From assembly GCA_910592205.1 (NCBI GenBank), contig CAJVPJ010000952.1, positions 1-14,138 of the forward strand: a stretch of 14,138 nucleotides of DNA. The letters run 5' to 3'. This document shows, one piece after another, positions 1-9,371 of this stretch (positions are counted from its first letter, which is position 1; the number at the start of each line of letters is the position of its first letter). Made by a program: the position numbers and the translations under genes. Below the pieces are notes generated by a model. It did no database searches and was not told where the DNA came from. It saw only the letters and a program-made list of their open reading frames with translations. The stretch comes from Paraglomus occultum. Lineage: Eukaryota > Glomeromycota > Glomeromycetes > Paraglomerales > Paraglomeraceae.

Positions 1-585
1 TCTCAAAGTTTGATTGTACAATCGTTTGGATCGATGATCGGCAAAAATTACGTAGACTTTTGTCCAGTGAGTGTATGTACAGTATCTGGGGAGCAATGAT
101 GGAAAATTGGCTTCTTCTTTTTTTTCCTACTGACATCCTCAGTAATGCTGGTTTACCACTCACAAACGATACATTAGTAATTGCGATTTTTTCGATCCCG
201 TAGCTCCTTTAATGTCCAGCCAATTAGAAATACACGCTTGTTGCCCGCATTCAATGGGATGGTAATAAACGGTTAATATATTTGCTTAGTGAAGTATATT
301 CCGTTCAAAATATAATCGAACGCTTGAACTATTACTTACGTAATATGAATGGAGCTTCTAAATGGAATATATTTTCTCAGCTACTCATTGAAGCGGCTCG
401 TTATGATGTCATTGATTTGTAAAGCTCGAGTGAAGAATTATTGTGTTGGTAACGACTGCTGCGGAGGAGCAATATGCGGTGCGAAATTTTAACACGCAAT
501 TCTAAACTCACATCCGTATTTTTTGAACATGTCTGCTGAGACGTTCAAGACTTTGACTGATTCGGTTAAGACATTAAAATTCTGA
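1..585 (+). pseudogene. Remnant of an unidentified protein-coding gene, left-truncated
   Basis: Long open stretches in changing frames suggest a decayed gene running in from the left edge. Frame 3 is open from 3 to about 200, has three stops within 30 nt, then reads on from 228 to the TAA at 420-422; that block includes RLIYLLSEVYSV and GASKWNIFSQLLIEAARYD. At about 406 the reading appears to move one frame, giving a Cys-rich piece (NYCVGNDCCGGAICGAKF), a stop at 490-492, then ILNSHPYFLNMSAETFKTL up to the TGA at 583-585. A GTGAGT donor at 67 and an AATTAG acceptor ending at 227 could form an intron joining frame 1 to the 228 block in phase 0, so part of it may still be a spliced gene. I do not recognise the family. 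The peptide-like composition is seen directly; the pseudogene reading is inferred. Confidence 0.33.
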
Positions 586-1382
586 CTTAAAATGTGTTAC
601 GCCATTATAATTACACATTCATCACAAGAGAATTTAACTGGAATTATTCACTATTTTCCTTATAGAGAATAATATTTGGGCATGTTAATATTTAGTCGGA
701 CTAATCAATTCTCTTGTTAGCCTTTAATATTAAGAATGATCACCATCAAATCATTCCAGTTCTATTGGTGTACTGTCAGATAAGCAGGAACGGCTGCTAT
801 TGTCGAATATTAACCGATTACGTACAAACAAGTAATTGCAAACAAGGAATAATAACCTGCTTGCCAGGTTATTTACTGTGGTCACGTATTGTAATATTAT
901 GCGATCGAGAAATCCAAGCTGCATGCGACAGTTGCTGCGTACGCCAAGACATTTTCTCCTGTTTGGGTCATTTTAGGGCATAAAAGCAATTTTTTTTTCT
1001 ATTTATATCGGCGTATAATCTTTATTACCTGAGTCACGAGACCGTCAATCGCTGACTGTTTTACTCGATTTGTCCCAGGCCATCAGTTAAATTGAAGCTA
1101 AGAATCACCTATTACCGGGAGAAATCACCCGTCTACGTTTTCTCTGTAGATGATCTGTTGGGCTAAAACTCATTGATAAAATTTGTAACACTGTACAGAC
1201 GCACAAATCAATTTGTGATTTATAATTACACCTTGCATTCGTTTCAGTCCTGCTGTCACACTTTCCAGGATAATAAAAGGAGGGCAAATATGATGACCTT
1301 TGTCTTTACGCTCGTTGTAAGCTTGACTTGTAAAGGACAAGACGATTAAAGATTAAATTCAACAAATTTACAAACACACAGG
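586..1382. other. Intergenic region upstream of the secreted-protein gene
   Basis: No gene is supported here. An 89-codon open frame at 714-983 (+) lacks an ATG start, shows no recognisable domain and has no convincing splice context. The last 50 bases before the ATG at 1383 are A-rich (a run of CAAATTTACAAACACACAGG), as is common for fungal 5' leaders, so the promoter of the next gene probably lies here. No clear TATA box or operator can be assigned. Confidence 0.4.
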
Positions 1383-2432
1383 ATGCAGTACTTACTAAAG
1401 AGTCTCTTGCTATTATTAGTTATGGTATTTATATGGATGGGTTCAGGTTCGATGTTTGGATTAGTTTCTAATATCAATCGCATTTAGACGAATATGACGA
1501 GGGGTTCTCTTCAAACAGGCAGTATTGTATTGCCAATTGGAAGCACATGGTAAGAAAAATAAAAAGCTGTTGGATCATACATGCCAGTATCTAAATATAA
1601 CATGTCCAGTATCTAATCTTATTTTCGTCTAACGCTAACGGTCGCATCCAAAAAAGGTATATTTGCTCTGCTCAACCAACAACTACAATAAGTGAGTATC
1701 CCTTGCGACATTTTCATTTTTTCAAATCAAAAAACTTGCTAATTTTCTTATTCAAAAATCAGGCTACGTTACCACATACTCTAATATTTCACTCGCTGCA
1801 ACGCCAAATTTTGGCAATGTTGCGCTAGTCAATAAAATAAGTCCCACAATGACTGCAACTTCGATAGGCCTTCTCAGTGCTGCTATGACTCAGACTGATC
1901 TCAACAAGTATTTACTAGGTGAAGCTAATTTGTTTTTACCTACTTATTCCTGGTTAGTAGAGAATAATTTGATTCGATTTGGAGGTGGTGGTAGAGTTTG
2001 GAAAAGGGAGAGAGGATAAACGAGAAAAATACACGTTTTGCTCGACCTTCAGTAAACCAACACTTTTCTTCTTTTTGTGAAAAAAGCTTTGACGATCGCG
2101 TAACGATCTGTGCTAGAGGCAGCGACTTGGGTCAACTTCCTATAAGTGCAATCTATTGCGTTCTGGTAATAAACCCGAATACGTTCACGTCCTACGCCAA
2201 CGTCATCGTCACGTTCGACAACCAACCTCTTTCCAGCAGTGCAGCAGGAACAAATCCGTCGCCGTCGATCACTGCACAATCGACGAGCAGCGTAGCAGCA
2301 ACCACCGGTCCAGGTATCACCACCGTGATCACGGTTCCGGTTAGTGGAAGCATGAAAGTTAAATGGGACTTTATGAGCATTTTTATATTTGGGCTTGGTT
2401 CGATTATTTGGTGTTTTGGGGGATTATTTTAG
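1383..2432 (+). CDS. Secreted Ser/Thr-rich protein, probably GPI-anchored, possible Kre9/Knh1-like domain (5 exons)
   Basis: Exons 1383-1424, 1488-1549, 1657-1691, 1763-1907 and 2087-2432 join in consistent phases to give 209 aa. Residues 1-14 (MQYLLKSLLLLLVM) look like the start of a signal peptide. Residues 25-48 (GSIVLPIGSTW, then PTTTISY) resemble the start of the Kre9/Knh1-type N-terminal domain of fungal wall proteins, where a GTxW motif is followed by TIxW; this match is by eye only. The middle is beta-rich in appearance with three cysteines (38, 103, 119). Residues 144-183 are Ser/Thr/Ala-rich, typical of an O-glycosylated stalk. The last 20 residues are hydrophobic after SGS, as in a GPI signal, although K184-D188 just before are charged, so a plain membrane anchor is possible. 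Introns use GTATTT (twice), GTAAGA and GTGAGT donors. The ATG was chosen for its hydrophobic N-terminus. The first intron is the least certain. Confidence 0.68.
1425..1487 (+). other. 63-nt intron 1 of the secreted-protein gene, with an in-frame stop
   Basis: GTATTT donor, TTTCTAATA branch-like site and TTTAG acceptor. Its length is a multiple of three and it sits between codons, so retention keeps the frame until the TAG formed by its own last three bases (1485-1487). The retained form would be a 34-residue hydrophobic peptide. If it is not an intron, the gene carries a nonsense codon. Confidence 0.55.
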
Positions 2433-3642
2433 ACGTAAATTTGACAAATAGAATTGTAATACTATCATTGGTTGTATATTTTAATGACTGAGAACCGATT
2501 CGCTCTCACGAGTGTCAAATAACTAATAAATAATAACGCCGAGCGAAACACGTTAACTTGTTGTACTGAAGTTGTCGACCGAGTTTTGGGCTAGACTGTC
2601 TCGGCCTCCATCTTGAAAGCTGTGGTGATATGAATAAATCGTATACCACCGGACAAGAGTCTTGCACACCCAAATTTTTGGCTGTACAAAATACACGTAT
2701 GCGTGATATCTCGTTATATGACCGAAAGTCAACGTGATAAAACACAAGTTTATCAGAAATGACTCTCATACTCTTGTAAAAAGCGTGTCATAGCGAAGTT
2801 CAAACACTGGGTTTTAACAAAATATTTGTTTGTATAATGTCGTTATTATGCTAAAATTTGAACATCATAACATCTACTTATGTCACCTGATGCTATTCAG
2901 CATAATTTTAAAATATTGGGTAAAATTAAAAGTATCTAGTCCACATTTGCAACTGAAGATATTACGTGTAAATACAAATTATTAGCAACAAGTGCTTGTT
3001 TTTCGGTTCCTATAAACCAACATTTGCAATTTGTAAGTTAATTTTCGCGTAGCCATCCAATTTTGATACAGTATCTTTTATACAATCTCTCAACAATGAC
3101 ATCATAATATCATCTTTAAGCAATGCGTTGAGCACGATAATTTTTTAAAAAAAAAACGCTGCAAAGCACAATGCATAACATTGCCAATTTTTAGACATAC
3201 TAACGCTGTACCTTGAGACAGCATAACCGAACGAGTGAACATTTGCTAGAGTTCTACGCTTATATCTCAGATCGAATAGATTGAATATTAATCGCAGAGA
3301 ATGCTGTTCCGCTCTAATACGAGTAACTAAATTGAGCTGCATCTTTGGGTTATTTTTCCATTACATATGCAAGAAAAGGCACATGGTTGTTGATCTTACC
3401 GAAAAGTTGTCTCTCTTTGTTTGCTTGTTTGTTTGTTCGTTCATTTGTGCTACTTGCAAGTTTGACTAAATTGTTTACAGTAATGCTGTAATAATGGTCT
3501 CTTTAATAGTGTTCATAATGCATAGTTTTTCCCGTGTAAAAATAGGTTGGAAAATTTATATCTGATTTTGTAGTATCGTAGATATCTTCTGTAAAGTCGT
3601 TCCTCAAATACGATACTTAAGTTTGACTTGGCAAACTTTCTA
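2433..3642. other. Intergenic AT-rich region
   Basis: No supported gene. Two overlapping minus-strand open frames at 2515-2769 have no recognisable domain and no splice context. A short imperfect TTTG microsatellite lies at about 3416-3441. The rest is AT-rich and shows no long inverted repeats that I could find by eye. Confidence 0.4.
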
Positions 3643-3997
3643 TTAGCAGATTTTAACTTTGTTCAGATATACTGTATACGTCTTATAAAAAGGTCTTGGT
3701 AAAAACATAGTAACGACTCCTTCAAAACATGGGTCACTTGGAACACTGTATGTTACGACTTTTCTGATTAATTCTTCAATTTTGCTACTGGAGACGTATT
3801 TTCTGAATTGGCAATACATAACAACCTTGTAAACAAGTAACATCAAATCCAAGGCCAGAACTGTATTTTCCCATAATAACCGTTTTGAACTCACCTACTA
3901 TGTTGATTAAACGTCGACTCGACCTGTTAATAATCATGTTCTCTAGAATATCAGATAAATCAAGAAAGTGTATCTTGATGATATGTGAAGTAGGCAT
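3643..3997 (-). CDS. Possible two-exon hypothetical gene, 93 aa
   Basis: On the minus strand, exon 1 (3997 down to 3899) begins with ATG and codes for 33 residues (MPTSHIIKIHFLDL onward). A GTAGGT donor at 3898 and a TTTACAAG acceptor ending at 3826 define a 73-nt intron. Exon 2 (3825 to 3643) continues in phase 0 with VVMYCQFRKYVSSSKIEELI and ends at a TAA, for 93 aa in total. The product is basic and no domain is recognised. Support is only the clean phase match and two adjacent open frames. The branch site is weak, and an alternative GTGAGT donor four bases downstream would lead to an early stop. It may be a gene remnant or chance. Confidence 0.28.
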
Positions 3998-4851
3998 GCT
4001 AAAGTTTAACTTTTACTGTCAATATCATTCTACTTTCGATGTTTAGAACCATGCGTCACAATTGTTCCCCAAAAAAGCTCCGTTTTGACCGATACAACGA
4101 ACCGATTTGTTAAAAATGCATACACAATGTGGAGAGGCTATGAGGAGACTATGCATTTATATTTTGTTTATTCGCGAGTAGACTTTCTACAAAATGTGTA
4201 TAGTAGATGTGCTACCACAGAGTTATCATTGCCGAACGTTATCCCAAACCCATTCTTGGAATCAAAGTGCGGCTATACTCTCAGTCTCTCGTATATGATA
4301 ACTTGTACATGCTTGTTAAGTCGTTGTTATCTGTATTTATATCGTTATTGTGTATATTCAGGCTTTAACTATCTGTAATCTAGACCCTCGTTACACATGC
4401 GGGTAGTAACATTTAACCGATAATTTTTTTTGATTCCCATGTCGACATTACACCGTGTTTAATTTCTTAATACAACCAGAAATGTTTTGGTGTTTGGAAT
4501 AATTTTAGTTTATATTGCATTTGCAGCGTGATCAAATATACCGGGTTTATTAATTAATTAACGTTAGACACATACCTGAATGCATCATATAACTTTTAGT
4601 TTTAAAATTATCGTCATCAGCATTATTTATTATTGTTTATTATTTATTATATGTAATGTATTTTGTGATCGGGATTACAGCATACCCAATCGTATGCGCT
4701 CTAATTTCATCTCGATTACCTTATTTAACCATCTCTCATTCTCAAATTCTGGAATTGGTGATAACGAATTACGGACCATGGCCGAATGACAAGCTACCAT
4801 TGGTCTGATTCATAACAACATATTAATATATTAATAAAATAAAAGCAAAAA
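3998..4851. other. Intergenic region, no supported gene
   Basis: A 97-codon open frame at 4085-4378 (+) begins at a non-ATG codon and has no recognisable domain; I treat it as chance. The stretch 4618-4660 is made of TTATT-type AT repeats, and TTAATTAATTAA occurs near 4549-4560. Nothing else stands out. Confidence 0.4.
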
Positions 4852-4874
4852 GGGGACGGGAACTGTAAAGGAAT

Positions 4875-4901
4875 GGGGTAATAGGGTAAGAGGGAACGGG
4901 G
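4875..4901 (+). other. G-quadruplex motif
   Basis: Four G-runs (4875-4878, 4884-4886, 4892-4894, 4898-4901) are separated by loops of 5, 5 and 3 nt, which fits the G3+N1-7 rule on the + strand. Another GGGG and GGG lie just upstream at 4852-4860. It is about 1 kb before the ATG of the UPF0658 gene. A regulatory role is not shown. Confidence 0.6.
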
Positions 4902-5047
4902 TGTGTATAATATTTATACAGTGCATTGTACAATAACAATAACAATAAACATATTTATATTGTTATATTCGGTACACTTTAATTTAGGCATATTTCCACT
5001 ACTATATATCATATTACCATTTTCATTCTCTTTCTCCACACTTCACA

Positions 5048-5164
5048 TTCTCTCTTCCTCTCCCCGCCCCTCCTTCCTTCTCCTCCTCTTCCTCTCTTCC
5101 CCTTTCCCCCTTTTTTCTCTTTCTCTCTTTCTGCTTCTTCCCTCCTCTTTCCTTTTCTTTTTTT
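5048..5164 (+). repeat. 117-nt polypyrimidine tract
   Basis: C and T only, apart from two G residues (5066 and 5133). Open frames through this stretch are low-complexity artefacts rich in Ser, Leu, Phe and Pro. The tract could form triplex DNA, or act as a promoter element of the downstream gene as CT-rich tracts often do in fungi. Confidence 0.75.
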
Positions 5165-5564
5165 ATAGAGGGAATAAGTCAAAGAGTTCCTTATCCCACA
5201 ACTGGCTCTGAGGTATTATTATATTATTCACCTGCAGTATCCGGCGTCTCACTCCCAAAACTCTTCGCTGCATTGACTAAAACGTTATTAACTTTCATAT
5301 CCTGATATAGGAAACCATCCACGTCTACAATAGTATTACACTACATTATATTTCGGTTATATTATTATATTCTTCTTTTAGCTCCAGAAGCACTGTTTAT
5401 TCCTATTTTGAAGATTTAAATAACGCACTTTGACGGCCCTTGGTTTTAACGCTGGTATTAAGGAATAATTTGCTAGCCTTTTTATTCGGACAAGTACACA
5501 AACCTTGTATACCACGTATATACTCTATAATATAACTATCAACAGCGACCACGATTTACGAATC
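5165..5564. other. Upstream intergenic region of the UPF0658 gene
   Basis: Non-coding by eye: AT-rich, with many stops in all frames and no inverted repeats or clear promoter box that I can assign. Confidence 0.4.
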
Positions 5565-5626
5565 CAACAACAACAACAACAACACACAACACACAACACA
5601 CAACACAACACACAACACACAACAAC
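5565..5626 (+). repeat. CAA / CACAACA microsatellite
   Basis: The tract begins as pure CAA triplets and passes into irregular CACAACA and ACACAAC units made only of A and C, ending before CCCGT. It lies about 275 nt upstream of the UPF0658 start codon. A 62-codon frame across it is an artefact. Confidence 0.85.
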
Positions 5627-5901
5627 CCGTCGACAAGCATTGTCTATACCATTTCACCATTTCTTCATTTCTCTTTCCCATTTCATATCATAAAACTTAT
5701 ATAATCATATCATATAATACACAATAATACATTATTGCAATAGCCCAACATTCACTTCCACCACAATCTCCCTACTTTTTCTTACCTCTCTCAAACAAAA
5801 GTCGCTCAGTCAGCACAGAATCTTATTCTCTATCATTGTAAATATCACACTATTACATTTTTACATTCTCCCCCTTTTCGGGGACTCTTAGTATACACGC
5901 A
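5627..5901 (+). promoter_or_regulatory. Probable promoter and 5' leader of the UPF0658 gene
   Basis: This pyrimidine-rich and AT-rich stretch immediately precedes the ATG at 5902, including TTCTCCCCCTTTTC at about 5867-5880. The position suggests promoter and leader. No TATA box or transcription start can be fixed from sequence alone. Confidence 0.35.
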
Positions 5902-7895
5902 ATGTTGCAAACGCTAACTCAGAAACTGGTAAGTGTTGATTGGAAGAGTGGGAATGGAATGGAATGGATAAAATGGGGGGGTTTTATAGCGACAGGTAAA
6001 CGGTACGTTACGAAATTGAACGGACAAGTCAATAAACTATTGGCAGTGTACTCGACAATACATGGGTTTATTACATAATTATTGGTTGACTCTTTCTTCA
6101 ATCTCCCATACTGACACAAATCAACTCTCCTAGTCCGGTTTATCAATCTATGTCAAATTGGCTCTAGCTGTCTTGGCTTACCAGGCAGTCTTTATAACAT
6201 GTTTGGAAGCTTTTGTATATTCCAAACATAACGAGATAGTCTCAATACTCGCACAGAATGAGACGAACGCTACGAATGGGACGAACGCTACGATTGAAAC
6301 TTATGCTAACGCAAGGAGCATGCCTGTGTATCATGTGTTGTTCATTATAGCTCAATTTTTTCAGCTCGGTATATACGTTGATGCGGTAAGTTGATTCTGT
6401 GAGACTTTGAGGGTGAGAATCGAGTTAAGTGAAGAAGCATACTCACATATAGACTACGTGTTTATTTTAGATATATAATCAAAATACCATCCAGATCATT
6501 GCATTAACATTATTCGAATTCGGCATATTAATATATTCAGTAATACAAGGTATGATTATCTAATCGCTATAACATTTGTAAACCACTTGCCGCATTACTA
6601 ATACATCTTTCGATTTGAATTGCAAACAGTTTTCCAGTCGGCGCAAATTTTAAAGAATATCTCTATATCTAAACAAATAACAATATTACCGTATGAAATT
6701 ACTATTATAGTATTAATATCTATCCTCGCTACGGGATTCGCTTATCTTGCATATAAATTGTATCAAGAATTCGGATGGAGTATATACAAGAAGATTGGAG
6801 CTGATATGGCCATGCGAGGTAATTATAAAGAGAAACGAGTGTTTTTAACCCATTTGATTTGATTATCGATATTTACTGTGTAATCATTATCTCTTTTTTT
6901 TTTCCCTCTTTCGCTAGACCGCTATAAAATGTATCAAAGTGAGTATCCTGTTTTGTTTTGTTTTGTTTTTATTTTTTTGCATAGTATAAGTAGTCGATTA
7001 TATGTCTGTTTACTTATCTCCTCTTCGCATTGTCTCTATTCATCGAATTACAGTATTTATAATGCTTTTGAAGTTCGACCTCTTCTTCTTCGTTGGCCTC
7101 TCTGCGCAGATTCTCGTACTTGTAATTTTTATATCTAATGGACAAGCCGATCAAATCGCAGGACACATAGTTATGTCATCTGTTATATCGACATCGATGC
7201 TTATGGCCGCCTTTTTAGGGGTAAGCAGAAAGAAATTGGGATTTGGGAATAGACAAGTGGCCTTTTTTTTTACGCGTACTCACGATAGTCTTTTTTTCTT
7301 TATCAAAAGGTTAAAAAAGAGAACAAGCTCATGATGTATCTATTCATGGTGGGCTGTGTAGGTACAGAGGTGTACTTTACTATAAAACTTGTCGATATAT
7401 CGAAACAACCCCAAAAATACTCGGGAACGAGGATATTTGCTACCTTTTTCGGTAAGTGGGTTTATTGAACGAGTTTTTGGTAAAATGTAGCACTCATATA
7501 TTAACTCGCACGTATAAAAATTTCTTTTTTTTCCCTTTTAGTGTGTATATGTATGATTTTGGGCGTGGTAAGTAATAAACAATTGGTCTTATTTTGTTAA
7601 TTCCTTTGTCCAGTGCTCTAACGCCACATTATTCATTCCAGGTGACGTTAATTATATCTGCGCTTTGTTTGAGAAACTTTGACAAGGGTCTGAAATATCA
7701 CTGTAAGAATACTTTTTTCGCTCTATCGTAACCGCCATACATTTATTGTAATTTATTCACATTCACTTTGTGTAATTTTTAGTATCGCGTGATTGCAACA
7801 ATGAAAACGAGACGGGAGACCAATTCCCACCAGGAAACAATGGCTTTAATTTAGAATCTGTTCGGGGGACCATCAAACGATGGTCTATCGATTAG
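5902..7895 (+). CDS. UPF0658 family Golgi apparatus membrane protein (10 exons, 358 aa)
   Basis: Exons: 5902-5928, 6134-6385, 6471-6549, 6630-6818, 6918-6938, 7054-7220, 7310-7451, 7542-7567, 7642-7702 and 7783-7895. All nine introns (74-205 nt) have GT-AG ends and every phase agrees, giving 358 aa. About eight hydrophobic segments are visible (near residues 17-38, 74-93, 99-119, 143-164, 194-215 and three more toward the C-terminus). I recognise the family from the signature YQEFGWSIYKKIGAD (164-178), the RYKMYQ link (184-189) and LLKFDLFFFVG (194-204), which match fungal UPF0658 proteins related to the fission yeast Golgi protein; molecular function is unknown. Residues 51-62 in the first extramembrane loop hold four consecutive N-X-T glycosylation sequons. 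The C-terminal tail (about 322-358) is hydrophilic. The ATG at 5902 is the first in frame with a good donor after nine codons; an alternative upstream first exon cannot be excluded. The family call is from memory. Confidence 0.87.
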
Positions 7896-9019
7896 CGTGA
7901 AAAATGTAGAATATGTAATTGTTCGTAATTGAGGTGATAGAAGCTGGAGTTGGCTTAAATTAATGAATCCAAAGAAAGAAGGGAGCGAAGTGATTAAGAA
8001 AGAGAGTAAAAGAGCGAAGAGCGAGGATAAGCTAGTGTGGCGTTGAATGCTGTTATGAAAATGAGAGAAGAGAAAAATTTACTAAAAAATGAAAAAGTAT
8101 ACTCTCTTGTTTTAACTGTCATTACTTGTTGCATTTATTTGTGAAGCACATACTGTAAAAAGAAAATATCATTTAAATAATTGCTAGTATTGGATAATTC
8201 AATATTTCTGTTCTTTTATTGGAAATTGTTGCGTGTAATCGCTTGACAAAAAAGTCAGTTTAAAATATCGCCGCAAAGGTGATAATAATAATCCCCAGCT
8301 GATGAGACATTGCTCCATTGGTTGGAATGTGATCATCCTCATTTCTCATTCACCTAAACGTAGGCTTTATTCAACACCACGCGACATCAGCTGCGTCAAT
8401 ATAAACGAGACATTTCTCATCCGAAATAAGTTGTTGGGTGGGGATCTTCGTTAACTATGCACATGAGATCAATGCGCACGATTTCTCTCTACGCGATATA
8501 GAAACTAACATGATCTTCATCTAAATGGCGTAAATTACTAAGTTCAGGGGAGCCTTCATTGGTGTCACAATAATGATATAAAATGGAATGCTAACTATAA
8601 AGATTCGCATATACTGTATCTATCCCCGTTAATAAAAATGTCTCTTAACCTACATTGAGCTGAACCCAAAACTTGTATCAAATTCTCTCCTATTTCAAGC
8701 TTGACCAGTTTCATTTGTTTCATCAAACTAACACAGTTTCGAGTAGATGTGATTATCATGTGAATTTTGATTTATTATTATCGGTTTTTAGATTTAGCGT
8801 CACTATAATTAGTATTAGTATGAGGGGTGTGGGTGTTACTAATAAAATCATCCGACTGCAATGTTTATAGAACAGTAACCTATCATATGCAATAAAAGTC
8901 ATATAAACCCGGTTATGAAGAAAAAATCTGCAAGCATATTATCGATTTATAACAAAAGTATTATCGCATGAACCAATAATTAACGTTGGTGTAAGACGGA
9001 ATAATCATTCAGTTGGACA
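7896..9019. other. 3' flank of the UPF0658 gene and intergenic region
   Basis: The first 200-250 nt are purine-rich and probably include the 3' untranslated region; no strong AATAAA signal could be fixed. A short inverted pair, CAGCTGATG near 8298 and CATCAGCTG near 8386, is probably chance. The 65-codon frame at 8673-8870 has no supporting features. Confidence 0.4.
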
Positions 9020-9301
9020 ATGCTTAATAATGAAAATGAGGAGTCTACTCTTTCACGAGAAGATTTTCAAAAAGGAACTTGCTATTATGAATCGTTTGTC
9101 AGACATACTGTACGTGGACAATATGAAGAATATGCTACTGTACTGGAAACCATAGCATTAGTCCGGGGCACAAAACGTGTACGTTCAATTATGGAGATAA
9201 CTAATCTGGAAAAATTCAAAGTCGCATACTCTATTTCTACCTGTTTGCTATTGCAAATTCGAAGTTTCCTTGTTTCTATACAATGGATAATTAGACATTA
9301 A
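9020..9301 (+). CDS. Hypothetical protein, 93 aa, unrecognised
   Basis: An ATG-started open frame of 93 codons. The first 65 residues are hydrophilic and look coding (SREDFQKGTCYYESFVRHTV; later VLETIALVRGTKRVR and SIMEITNLEKF), and the end is hydrophobic (AYSISTCLLLQIRSFLVSI). The change of character near residue 67 may mean that the true frame leaves through an unseen donor or that the 3' part is decayed; a GTACGT donor candidate lies at about 9179. It converges on a minus-strand open frame with about 70 nt between the two stops. No domain is recognised, and a gene fragment is as likely as a small intact gene. Confidence 0.35.
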   Translation: MLNNENEESTLSREDFQKGTCYYESFVRHTVRGQYEEYATVLETIALVRGTKRVRSIMEITNLEKFKVAYSISTCLLLQIRSFLVSIQWIIRH

Positions 9302-9371
9302 TATTAATATAGTCAGGTTTAGCGTCAACGCTCATAAATGTGCTCAGAATAATTAGATATTATATATAGCG

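Noticed and set aside
1998-2432. 144-codon frame read as a single-exon gene starting at 1998
   Set aside because: Its first 29 codons fall inside the 179-nt intron 4; the spliced model joins upstream exons in phase at 2087.
4085-4378. 97-codon open frame (+)
   Set aside because: No ATG at the start, no domain, no splice context; consistent with chance.
4903-5211. 102-codon open frame (+)
   Set aside because: Most of it is the polypyrimidine tract, so the Ser/Leu/Phe/Pro translation is a low-complexity artefact.
5565-5626. CRISPR-like repetition
   Set aside because: It is a simple A/C microsatellite without unique spacers, in a eukaryotic-type region.
5505-5693. 62-codon open frame (+)
   Set aside because: It runs through the CAA/CACAACA microsatellite, giving Gln and Thr-His-Asn repeats with no other support.
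4538-8914. 11-nt inverted pair ACCGGGTTTAT (about 4538) and ATAAACCCGGT (about 8904) as possible ends of a large element
   Set aside because: Too short for TIRs, no clear target duplication, and the interval holds a conserved host gene.
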